Part shown: in pieces, positions 13,632 through 19,536 of the stretch
How positions within the stretch are numbered: the stretch's first letter is position 1
Layout: every line of letters begins with the position of its first letter
NCBI GenBank assembly: GCA_016782545.1
Contig: JADHYG010000016.1
Location: 1-19,536 of the forward strand
Source of the DNA: Candidatus Microgenomates bacterium
GTDB lineage: Bacteria; Patescibacteria; Microgenomatia; JADHYG01
Length of the DNA: 19,536 nt
Reading direction: 5' to 3'
The notes under the pieces: generated by a model
Databases searched by the model: none
Told to the model about the DNA's origin: nothing
What the model saw: the letters and a program-made list of their open reading frames with translations, nothing else
Program-made: the position numbers and the translations under genes

Positions 13632-15365
13632 TCATTCTTTAGGAGAAATGCCGTAATATAAAAATAGTTCTTTGGCAATATCAAACCATAGGGGCGCAGC
13701 CGTGTTGGCTCCCCATGGAGAAGATGTTGGTTCTGCCAAAGTTACGAGCATGACAAATTTTGGTTTTTCTGCCGGTGCAAAACCAACAAAAGAAACAATC
13801 GTTTTTTTCTCATCATAGTGGCCGGCAATAGGAATCTGGGCCGTTCCCGTTTTGCCGGCAATACGAAAACCAGAAATACCATATTTCTCCCAATGAGGAA
13901 AACCGTTCTCCACTGCTGATACCATCATTTCAGTTAATGTTTTCGCTGTCTCAGGCTTGATTACCCTATCAGTCACCTCTGGTTTTATTTCTACCTCTCT
14001 TTCCCCATCCACTACCCGAGCAACCACTCGCGGCACAACTAGCTTTCCATCATTAGCGATAACAGCTGCCGCTCTTATCATTTGAATAGAAGTAACAGCA
14101 ATTCCTTGACCAAATGAGGCGGCCGCTAAATCAATCTCTCGCCACTCTTTATCAGACCGCAACTCCGGCGTTGCCTCTTCTTCAAGATCAATTCCTGTCA
14201 AATTACTAAAACCAAATTTTCTAACGTATCTTAAAAAGTTTTCTTTACCAAGTTTTTCTGCTATAAAAACCATGCCTACATTATCCGAATGCTCTAAAAT
14301 CTCCTTCATTGTTGAATCAGGACGATATTTATCGTCATAGGTATGAATTACATAGGAGCCTATTTTTCTCGGGCCGGCACATTTATCACAACGCGTTTCT
14401 GGTTCAATCACTCCTTCATCGAGAGCAGCAGCCATAGTAATAATCTTAAAAACCGAGCCAGGTTCGAACGATTCAGTTACAACAGGATTTTTATAAAAAA
14501 CTTTATCATAGTTTTGAAAGTTACCTTGCTCATAAGAAGGAAACGATATCATCGCCAAGATTGCTCCGCTTTGAGGCTCCATAATCACTATCGAACCTGA
14601 TTTCGCTCCATATTTTTCTATCCCTTCCCTGAGTCCTTTTTCAGTCATAAACTGGACTGCCCTATCAAGATGTAAAATCAAATTACGCCCATCACAAGCT
14701 TCCTCTCTTTCAAAACGACCCATCAGAATCGGCTTGCCCCTGGCATCTTTCTCCTGATAAAGTAAACCTGGCCGCCCTTTCAATTCTAGGTCATAGTATC
14801 CTTCAACCCCAAAATAGCCTTTATCTCCACCGCCTTCATCGCTGCCAACAAAACCCAAAAGATGAGCTGAAAGCGAAGCTTCAGGATAAAAACGAATATT
14901 TTCTTTTTCAAAACCGATACCGGCAATGTTCAATTCTTCAATTTCTTCTTTGATTTCCTTTTTTACTTTATGTTTGAGGTCTGCCCAAACCAAGTCCGGA
15001 TTGTCTAACCTTTTTTTAAGTTTTACTTCTGCGTTTTTTAAAAGCCGCAATTCCTCTTTTGCTGAAGAAGTGGCCACATTATCACTTAAAAAAGGAGCAA
15101 GTTTCGCAGCGATTCCTGATGTTTCCTCCGATATTTTCGTTAAATCGACATAAATAAGATAGGCCTCCTGATTATCAACTAAGGGAAAATTATCAGCAGT
15201 AAGAATTTTTCCTCTCTGGGCAGGTAATTCTATTTTAGAAGCATGTTGGCTTTCGGCCAAAATCGCCAGTCTCTCACCGGACTTGATTTGCCATCCAAAA
15301 AGCCGATAAATCACTAAAAGAGCGAAAAAAAGAAAGGCAAAAAACAAAAAATTGAGCCGCCTCAT
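13632..15365 (-). CDS. ftsI: Peptidoglycan transpeptidase FtsI/PBP2-type (class B PBP)
   Basis: 577 aa. Class B penicillin-binding protein that cross-links septal peptidoglycan on the outer face of the membrane. Seen: one N-terminal membrane segment at 5-25, a dimerisation-type domain with QRGKILTADNFPL around 50-62, then the transpeptidase: SxxK in EPGSVFKIIT (Ser304, Lys307), SxN in HSDNVGM (Ser360, Asn362) and KTG in AGKTGTAQ (Lys505). All catalytic motifs are intact. Odd: CDKC at 326-329 gives a CxxC between the SxxK and SxN motifs, possibly a disulfide or metal pair. No C-terminal PASTA domain. Its start overlaps the ftsL-like stop as ATGA, within mraZ-rsmH-ftsL-ftsI, which supports a division role over elongation. 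Confidence 0.95.
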   Translation of the reverse strand: MRRLNFLFFAFLFFALLVIYRLFGWQIKSGERLAILAESQHASKIELPAQRGKILTADNFPLVDNQEAYLIYVDLTKISEETSGIAAKLAPFLSDNVATSSAKEELRLLKNAEVKLKKRLDNPDLVWADLKHKVKKEIKEEIEELNIAGIGFEKENIRFYPEASLSAHLLGFVGSDEGGGDKGYFGVEGYYDLELKGRPGLLYQEKDARGKPILMGRFEREEACDGRNLILHLDRAVQFMTEKGLREGIEKYGAKSGSIVIMEPQSGAILAMISFPSYEQGNFQNYDKVFYKNPVVTESFEPGSVFKIITMAAALDEGVIEPETRCDKCAGPRKIGSYVIHTYDDKYRPDSTMKEILEHSDNVGMVFIAEKLGKENFLRYVRKFGFSNLTGIDLEEEATPELRSDKEWREIDLAAASFGQGIAVTSIQMIRAAAVIANDGKLVVPRVVARVVDGEREVEIKPEVTDRVIKPETAKTLTEMMVSAVENGFPHWEKYGISGFRIAGKTGTAQIPIAGHYDEKKTIVSFVGFAPAEKPKFVMLVTLAEPTSSPWGANTAAPLWFDIAKELFLYYGISPKE

Positions 15366-15637
15366 TTCATGGCCACGGGAACATCCCCTTTTAGATAAAA
15401 AACCTTTGGGGAACGAACAAAACCAAGGCTATCAGCTTTTTTAATAACCCCAGAAATTGAACTCGTACGAGCAATTTCCAACTCCAAAGAAGAATTCTCT
15501 GAATTCAACTCCTTCATTTCTTCCTCTAACGCTTTAATTCCTTTTCCTGTCGTGGACAACTTGTTTGAAGCTATCAAATTAGCAAAAGTCAAAAAAATAA
15601 TAATGGATAAAAGTAAAAAAGAAAGTCTGTTTTTCAT
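15362..15637 (-). CDS. ftsL: FtsL-like septum protein
   Basis: 91 aa. One membrane segment at about 5-24 is followed by a heptad-like coiled coil (about 33-60, KALEEEMKELNSENSSLELE) and a short C-terminal tail. This is the bitopic plan of FtsL/DivIC proteins, which bridge FtsB and FtsW-FtsI in the divisome. Sequence conservation in this family is poor, so the call rests on size, topology and the canonical slot between rsmH and ftsI. It overlaps both neighbours by 4 bp (ATGA), implying coupled translation. Confidence 0.8.
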   Translation of the reverse strand: MKNRLSFLLLSIIIFLTFANLIASNKLSTTGKGIKALEEEMKELNSENSSLELEIARTSSISGVIKKADSLGFVRSPKVFYLKGDVPVAMK

Positions 15638-16509
15638 ATTTTTTCCCCTGCTCTTAACTTGGCACTCCTCGAACGAGGATTGATTCTTATTTCTTCCTCG
15701 CTAGGAGTAATCGGTTTCTTGGTTAAAATTTGTATTTTTTTTTCGTTTTTTAAAAACCTTTTGACAATCCTATCTTCCGATTCGTGAAAACTAATAACTA
15801 CTAATCTTCCGTTTGGTTTTAAAAGATCAAGCACTTGAGACAAAACAATCTTAAGATTCTCCAACTCACTATTGACTACAATCCGCAACGCCAAAAATAC
15901 CTTTGTCGCCGGATGGATAGCACGAATTTTCCTTTTTCCACCATAAACGCTCGTCACTAAATCGGCCAGCTCTTTAGTGGTCTCAATTGGTTTTATCCGA
16001 CGGGCGCGGACAATAGCATCAGCAATCGCCCGAGCACGCTTCTCTTGAGCAAATCTAGTAAAAAGTACATTCAACTGTTTTTTTGACAAAACCTTTAATA
16101 AATCGGCGGCGGTGATGGCCAATCTTGGATCCATCCTCATGTCTAAAGACGCATCTTTCTGAAAAGAAAAACCACGCTCGGAAGTCTTAAGCTGATAACT
16201 GGAAACACCAAGGTCAAAAAGAATTCCAGAAACTTTTCCAAATCCTTCTTTGTTAGCAATTTCCTCCAAGTTTGCAAAATTGCCTCGAGTAATTTTCCAA
16301 GAAGTATCAGGGCAGGCTTTTTTAAGATACTCCTTGGCATATCTTACTGCCTCAGGATCCCAGTCAATACCTAAAACTCTACCGCCTGCTTTTAAAACAG
16401 CTTCCGCATGACCTCCACCGCCAACGGTAGCGTCAATATATTTTCTTTCTTTTTTAATGTTCAATAATTTAATTGCTTCGTTCAAAAGAACAGGTTGATG
16501 AAACACCAT
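15634..16509 (-). CDS. rsmH: 16S rRNA (cytosine1402-N4)-methyltransferase RsmH
   Basis: 291 aa, slightly under the usual 300-315. RsmH methylates N4 of C1402 in 16S rRNA using SAM. Seen: HQPVLLNEAI at 4-13, SAM-binding DATVGGGGHAEA at 26-37, GIDWDPEA at 47-54, ILFDLGVSSYQL near 96-107, then SFQKDASLDMRMD and the C-terminal INPRSRSAKLRAGEKI. The start codon shares one base with the mraZ stop (TAATG at 16507-16511). mraZ-rsmH-ftsL-ftsI is the conserved front of the dcw cluster. Confidence 0.97.
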   Translation of the reverse strand: MVFHQPVLLNEAIKLLNIKKERKYIDATVGGGGHAEAVLKAGGRVLGIDWDPEAVRYAKEYLKKACPDTSWKITRGNFANLEEIANKEGFGKVSGILFDLGVSSYQLKTSERGFSFQKDASLDMRMDPRLAITAADLLKVLSKKQLNVLFTRFAQEKRARAIADAIVRARRIKPIETTKELADLVTSVYGGKRKIRAIHPATKVFLALRIVVNSELENLKIVLSQVLDLLKPNGRLVVISFHESEDRIVKRFLKNEKKIQILTKKPITPSEEEIRINPRSRSAKLRAGEKI

Positions 16510-16940
16510 TAAAGACCTAATTCTTCCAAACGCTCGGCAATTTTTTCACTGTTTTTTTCAACTTTAGTCAAGTAGTTATTAAATCGTTTTTGATCCCAAA
16601 TCTCAATTCTTTCTAAAGCACCGGCAATAACCACATTTTTTCTAATTCCAGCAAACTTTCTCAAATGATTAGGTATTAAAGCTCGTCCTTGCCTATCAAG
16701 TGTAATTTCCGCGGCTGAAAAGCTTAAAAATCTAGCAAAAGAGCGTGAATCTTTCTTGGTTAATGACATTTTGGCCAGCTTGTTTGTAAATTCTTGCCAT
16801 TTTTCAAAAGCAAACAAAAACAAACAACCATCAAGACCTTTTGTCAAAACCGCTTTTTTGCCTAATCTTTTTCTAAGGCTATTCGGAATTGCCAATCTGC
16901 CTTTTTTCTCTAATGAATGTAAATATTGACCAACAAACAT
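16509..16940 (-). CDS. mraZ: MraZ transcriptional regulator
   Basis: 143 aa, the family norm. MraZ has two SpoVT/AbrB-type DNA-binding halves and controls its own dcw operon by binding direct repeats in its promoter. Seen: MFVGQYLHSLEKKGRLAIP at 1-19 with SLRKRL, and the second half with TLDRQGRALIP followed by HLRKFAGI around 96-117. The first residues match the classic start of the family, fixing the ATG at 16940. AGGA lies very close to the ATG. Upstream are two tandem 10-bp repeats with GTGGTG that fit MraZ boxes, so autoregulation of mraZ-rsmH-ftsL-ftsI is likely. Confidence 0.96.
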   Translation of the reverse strand: MFVGQYLHSLEKKGRLAIPNSLRKRLGKKAVLTKGLDGCLFLFAFEKWQEFTNKLAKMSLTKKDSRSFARFLSFSAAEITLDRQGRALIPNHLRKFAGIRKNVVIAGALERIEIWDQKRFNNYLTKVEKNSEKIAERLEELGL

Positions 16941-16953
16941 TTCCTATCGGATA

Positions 16954-16973
16954 TTTCACCACTTTTCACCACT
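16954..16973 (-). promoter_or_regulatory. Two tandem MraZ-type operator boxes
   Basis: On the minus strand AGTGGTGAAA occurs twice with no gap (16964-16973 and 16954-16963), placing GTGG on a 10-bp period, one helical turn. Known MraZ sites are direct repeats with a GTG core at about this spacing, in E. coli and mollicutes. They lie between the promoter and the mraZ start. Confidence 0.75.
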
Positions 16974-16980
16974 CGTATCC

Positions 16981-17009
16981 ATTTTGAAATATTCTATAAA
17001 GCTTGTCAA
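16981..17009 (-). promoter_or_regulatory. Promoter of mraZ-rsmH-ftsL-ftsI
   Basis: Minus-strand TTGACA (17009-17004, perfect -35), a 17-base spacer, then CAAAAT (16986-16981, 4 of 6). The mRNA would have a leader of about 30 bases containing the MraZ boxes, in contrast to the leaderless heads elsewhere here. Confidence 0.6.
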
Positions 17010-17039
17010 GAGGCAATTTGTGCAATATTTCCGCTTTGC

Positions 17040-17109
17040 CCGTCATTCTGAGCGCTAGCGATTTTTCAAACCGTCATTCTGAGGAGAGGAGCGACGAAGA
17101 ATCCCCTGG
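17040..17109. repeat. Interspersed CCGTCATTCTGAG-type repeat, two partial copies
   Basis: CCGTCATTCTGAG occurs at 17040-17052 and 17071-17083. The second copy continues GAGAGGAGCGACGAAGAATCCC, close to a GC-rich intergenic repeat I recall from many bacterial genomes (TCATTCTGAG...GCGAAGAATC). It lies between the orphan gene at 17141 and the mraZ promoter. Mobility and function are unknown. Confidence 0.7.
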
Positions 17110-17140
17110 TTTTCCAATTTACGAATAAAAACGAAGAAAA

Positions 17141-17575
17141 TTACTTCAATTCAAAAGTTCCAGCAGCTATTTGTTTTAATCGTTCTCTATTTATTACACT
17201 AAATTTTTTTTCTACTCTTCCGTCATCAACTTGTCTTTCAGCTCCTGAAAGAGCTTCTGACTCTACTAAATCTCGAAGCGCTCTATGAGTTGCCGCCAAC
17301 TCTCTTGGAAAAACTTCGCGAACTCTCGCTCCTACTGACAACGAAACATGTCCCATGTTTTTAACAACGGTGTCAGCAGAAAATGAAGCTCCTTGCTCTC
17401 TACCGGCTCGACTTATATTTCCAATATCCCTTGCAATAACTCCTGCTACGGTTGAAGAACTAATATCCTTTAAAGGAATCTGAGGTCTAACCTCTGGCAA
17501 AACCCCAACCTCACCTAATGCTTTTCTTGCTTGTCTAGCGAAATTTACGACTAAACTAGATATTGCTTCTGCCAT
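17141..17575 (-). CDS. Hypothetical protein
   Basis: 144 aa, not recognised. There is no signal peptide, membrane segment or cysteine. It is rich in Ala, Arg, Val and Glu and probably mostly helical (RQARKALGEVGVLPE near 14-28, AATHRALRDLVESEALSGAE near 93-112). Like the orphan at 7474 it is less AT-rich than the wall genes. An extended -10 promoter ends 8 bases before the ATG, supporting both the start and independent expression. Downstream is the interspersed repeat, then the mraZ promoter. Function unknown; a small regulatory or structural protein is possible, but nothing in the sequence decides it. Confidence 0.7.
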   Translation of the reverse strand: MAEAISSLVVNFARQARKALGEVGVLPEVRPQIPLKDISSSTVAGVIARDIGNISRAGREQGASFSADTVVKNMGHVSLSVGARVREVFPRELAATHRALRDLVESEALSGAERQVDDGRVEKKFSVINRERLKQIAAGTFELK

Positions 17576-17583
17576 TTGAGAAT

Positions 17584-17592
17584 ATTATATCA
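17584..17592 (-). promoter_or_regulatory. Extended -10 promoter of the 144-aa orphan gene
   Basis: Minus-strand TGATATAAT, ending 8 bases before the ATG at 17575 in the short gap after the MazG-like gene. The leader would be only 1-2 bases. Confidence 0.6.
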
Positions 17593-17595
17593 AAT

Positions 17596-17910
17596 TCAAG
17601 AAAAAACTTCTTTCTCTGGATATTTTTTCTTGTTCTTTTTCATTTTTCTCTCAAAAGCTTTTGGTATGTCAATTTCAAAATCATGAACAATTAGCAAGAC
17701 CCAATAAAGAACATCAACTAATTCTTCTTCCAATTCTTTTCTTTTCTCTTGAGGAATTTGATTGTCTTTTGTCCATTGAAAAACTTCTAGAAACTCGGCC
17801 GCTTCAAGCAGCAAGGAAATAGCCATATTTTTCGGCACATGCTGTTTAACCCATCCCCTGCTCTTTCTGAACTCTAAAATTTTCTCGGTTAAATCTTGAA
17901 AATCAGTCAT
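17596..17910 (-). CDS. MazG-like nucleotide pyrophosphohydrolase
   Basis: 104 aa. Single-domain all-alpha NTP pyrophosphohydrolase of the MazG/dCTPase (RS21-C6) type, which hydrolyses (d)NTPs to monophosphates as house-cleaning. Seen: the metal-binding ExxE at 36-39 in LLLEAAEFLEVFQW and ExxD at 63-66 in EEELVDVLYWVLL, followed by the typical amphipathic tail DIPKAFERKMKKNKKKYP at 81-98. All four acidic ligands are present. It starts 24 bases after the exported-protein gene stops and may belong to the glyS unit. The preferred nucleotide cannot be told from sequence. Confidence 0.9.
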   Translation of the reverse strand: MTDFQDLTEKILEFRKSRGWVKQHVPKNMAISLLLEAAEFLEVFQWTKDNQIPQEKRKELEEELVDVLYWVLLIVHDFEIDIPKAFERKMKKNKKKYPEKEVFS

Positions 17911-17934
17911 ATTAAAAAGTTTTCTGAAGCAAAA

Positions 17935-18426
17935 TTATTCCATCACTACAACTGTCTTATTCTTTTCTTTTTCCAGGGTGAAATCTTTTATAAGCTTGTA
18001 GTTCTTTTCAGCGCGGAAAATGACAGTCAGAGTACCGCCGGTGACGCCTTCATCATAGCGGCAAACACCGCTAGAGCAAGTACCTAAAAGCAGCTTTCGA
18101 GAAAAACTATCTTCATCCGGTTTTAGATTAATAGTACCAATTAATCCCGGTCGGCCCCCTTCTGTAAAATAAATTAACTCATACTCAACCACACTTATAT
18201 TCTGAAGATTGTTCACTTCTAGAGTCAATTCTTTACCGTCCGGCCGCGAACTTAAAATAATAACCGGCCTTTCATCTTCCGAAAGCTCGTCAATAGAAAA
18301 AACACTAGAAACTTTTTCTTTTTTAACCTCTTGCACTGGTTCTTTTTTAGAACGAGAGACAACAACAAAACCCAAAATTAAAATTAATATCAGAGCAATG
18401 GCACCGTAAACTAATTTTTTGTTCAT
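17935..18426 (-). CDS. Membrane-anchored exported protein of unknown function
   Basis: 163 aa. An N-terminal positive stretch and one hydrophobic segment (about 5-24, uncleaved anchor or signal) are followed by a Lys/Glu-rich linker (27-40) and a beta-rich extracytoplasmic domain of about 110 residues. That domain has two cysteines in GTCSSGVCRYDEG (Cys117, Cys122), a likely disulfide outside the membrane, and ends in alternating charged strands. No known domain recognised; an Ig-like fold is a guess. The ATG overlaps the glyS stop as ATGA (18423-18426), so it is translated with glyS although the functions look unrelated. Confidence 0.8.
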   Translation of the reverse strand: MNKKLVYGAIALILILILGFVVVSRSKKEPVQEVKKEKVSSVFSIDELSEDERPVIILSSRPDGKELTLEVNNLQNISVVEYELIYFTEGGRPGLIGTINLKPDEDSFSRKLLLGTCSSGVCRYDEGVTGGTLTVIFRAEKNYKLIKDFTLEKEKNKTVVVME

Positions 18427-19536
18427 TTCAATTTTTTAATAAAATAGTTAACCAATTTATCAATTTTTACTCTCACCTGTTTCATCGTATCACGATCGCG
18501 AATCGTAACAGTGTTGTTTTTTAGTGTATCATAATCAATGGTAACGCACCAAGGTGTTCCAATCTCATCCTGTCTTCGGTAGCGCTTGCCAATGTTGCCA
18601 ATATCATCAAACGCCGCGGAAAAATGATTTTTTAAATCTTGATAAACCTTTTCCGCTTTTTTGACTAACTTGGGTTTATTGGCCAAAAGCGGAAAAACAG
18701 CCACCTTAAAAGGAGATAGCTTAGGATGAAGTTTTAAAACAACTCGTTTGCCATTTTTAATTTTTTCCTCATGATAAGCATCACATAAAACCACTAAAAC
18801 CATCCTCTCTACCCCCAATGACGGTTCGACAACATAAGGATAAAACTTTTTTCCTTTCTCATCTTGTAAAGAAAGATCATGGCCAGAAAACTTACTGTGA
18901 TTTTTAGTGTCAAAGTCCGTTCTATTGGCAATTCCTTCAAGCTCATTCCAACCGAATGGATACTCATATTCGATATCAACTGTTCTTTTGGAATAGTGAG
19001 CCAAAGACTTTTTCGGATGATCGAAAAAACGTAACTTTTTAGGGTTGATGCCTAAACTCTCATGCCATTTAAGCCTTTCCTTTAACCAATATTCGTGCCA
19101 TTTTTCATCTTCACCCGGCTTAACAAAAAATTCCAGCTCCATCATGTCAAATTCTCTGTCCCGAAAAATAAAATTACCAGTAGTGATCTCATTTCTAAAA
19201 CCTTTACCGATTTGAGCAATACCAAAAGGAAGTTTGGGCTGCATCGTATCAACCACATTTTTAAAATTGATAAAAATTCCCTGACAGGTTTCAGGCCGGA
19301 GATAGGCTTTGTTGGCCGTCTCTTTTGCTGGGCCAACATGGGTCTCGAACATCAAATTGAACTGTTTGGCTTCAGTCAGCTCTCCTTGACAAACCGGACA
19401 TTGATTAATTTTTAATTTATCTACCCGAAATCGTTTATGACACTTTTTACACTCTTTAAGAGAATCCGTAAAAGAAGTAATGTGACCTGAAGCTTGCCAA
19501 ACCTTCGGATGGTGAATAATCGTCGAATCAATCGGA
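18423..19536 (-). CDS. glyS: Glycyl-tRNA synthetase, C-terminal part cut by the right edge
   Basis: About 370 residues of a class II single-chain (alpha2-type) glycyl-tRNA synthetase, which charges tRNA-Gly in the cytoplasm. The frame stays open to the right edge, so the N-terminus is outside. Seen at the edge: DSTIIHHPKVWQASGHITSF, a zinc-ribbon-like CKKC followed later by CPVC, then FNLMFETHVGP, AYLRPETCQGIF with motif-2 residues, FRNEITTGNFIFRDREFDMMEL, and near the C-terminus EPSLGVERMVL (motif 3) and an anticodon-binding domain. This is the archaeal/eukaryotic-like dimeric form, not GlyQ plus GlyS. It overlaps the next gene by 4 bp. Confidence 0.96.
   Translation of the reverse strand, partial: PIDSTIIHHPKVWQASGHITSFTDSLKECKKCHKRFRVDKLKINQCPVCQGELTEAKQFNLMFETHVGPAKETANKAYLRPETCQGIFINFKNVVDTMQPKLPFGIAQIGKGFRNEITTGNFIFRDREFDMMELEFFVKPGEDEKWHEYWLKERLKWHESLGINPKKLRFFDHPKKSLAHYSKRTVDIEYEYPFGWNELEGIANRTDFDTKNHSKFSGHDLSLQDEKGKKFYPYVVEPSLGVERMVLVVLCDAYHEEKIKNGKRVVLKLHPKLSPFKVAVFPLLANKPKLVKKAEKVYQDLKNHFSAAFDDIGNIGKRYRRQDEIGTPWCVTIDYDTLKNNTVTIRDRDTMKQVRVKIDKLVNYFIKKLK

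Noticed and set aside
16143..16340. 65-codon minus-strand frame inside rsmH
   Set aside because: A shadow of the conserved methyltransferase frame.
17040..17109. CRISPR array
   Set aside because: Only two partial copies of 13 bases, no regular spacers and no cas genes.
1..19536. Recoded TGA (glycine), as in some CPR lineages
   Set aside because: TGA ends several genes in ATGA overlaps with correctly placed next starts, so it acts as a stop.

Overview
This is an AT-rich bacterial window that is almost entirely cell-wall and division genes. Nearly everything lies on the minus strand, so it reads from right to left. The short proteins, ATGA overlaps, reduced Mur ligases and free mixing of dcw genes with UDP-GlcNAc genes suggest a Patescibacteria/CPR-type genome, perhaps Parcubacteria-like. 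That placement is inference, because no marker such as rRNA is present. TGA acts as a normal stop codon.

Layout, right to left: (a) a 3' part of glyS open to the right edge, an anchored exported protein of unknown function, a MazG-like pyrophosphohydrolase and an orphan 144-aa gene; (b) mraZ-rsmH-ftsL-ftsI behind a promoter with two tandem MraZ-type boxes; (c) an inositol-monophosphatase-family gene, flanked on both sides by a small palindromic repeat, with a G-quadruplex-like motif beside its promoter; (d) a plus-strand DUF457/YdjM-like membrane protein, divergent from murE-glmU-glmS; (e) a REP-bounded plus-strand orphan gene next to a duplicated 3' scrap of the phosphatase gene; (f) pgeF-murC-murB-murA; (g) an alpha/beta hydrolase, murF and a DegT-family aminotransferase open to the left edge.

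Together, GlmS and GlmU (GlmM is not in the window) make UDP-GlcNAc. MurA and MurB make UDP-MurNAc. MurC/Mpl-like, MurE-like and MurF-like ligases add the stem peptide, PgeF probably edits it, and FtsI with FtsL uses the precursor at the septum. No murD, mraY, murG, ftsW or ddl is seen.

Three things stand out. First, five transcription-unit heads carry TATAAT only 7-10 bases before the start codon, four of them with an extended -10 TG, which implies leaderless or nearly leaderless mRNAs. Second, a REP-like palindromic element marks the ends of swapped gene modules. Third, the Mur enzymes depart from the textbook: MurE and MurF lack the N-terminal UDP-binding domain, MurE lacks both known third-residue motifs, MurC looks like Mpl in its first half, and MurB lacks the segment carrying the Tyr-Arg motif.

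No gene-free stretch exceeds 300 bases. The longest are 7204-7473 (REP remnant, phosphatase scrap, promoter) and 16941-17140 (mraZ regulatory region, interspersed repeat). I saw no tRNA, rRNA or CRISPR.
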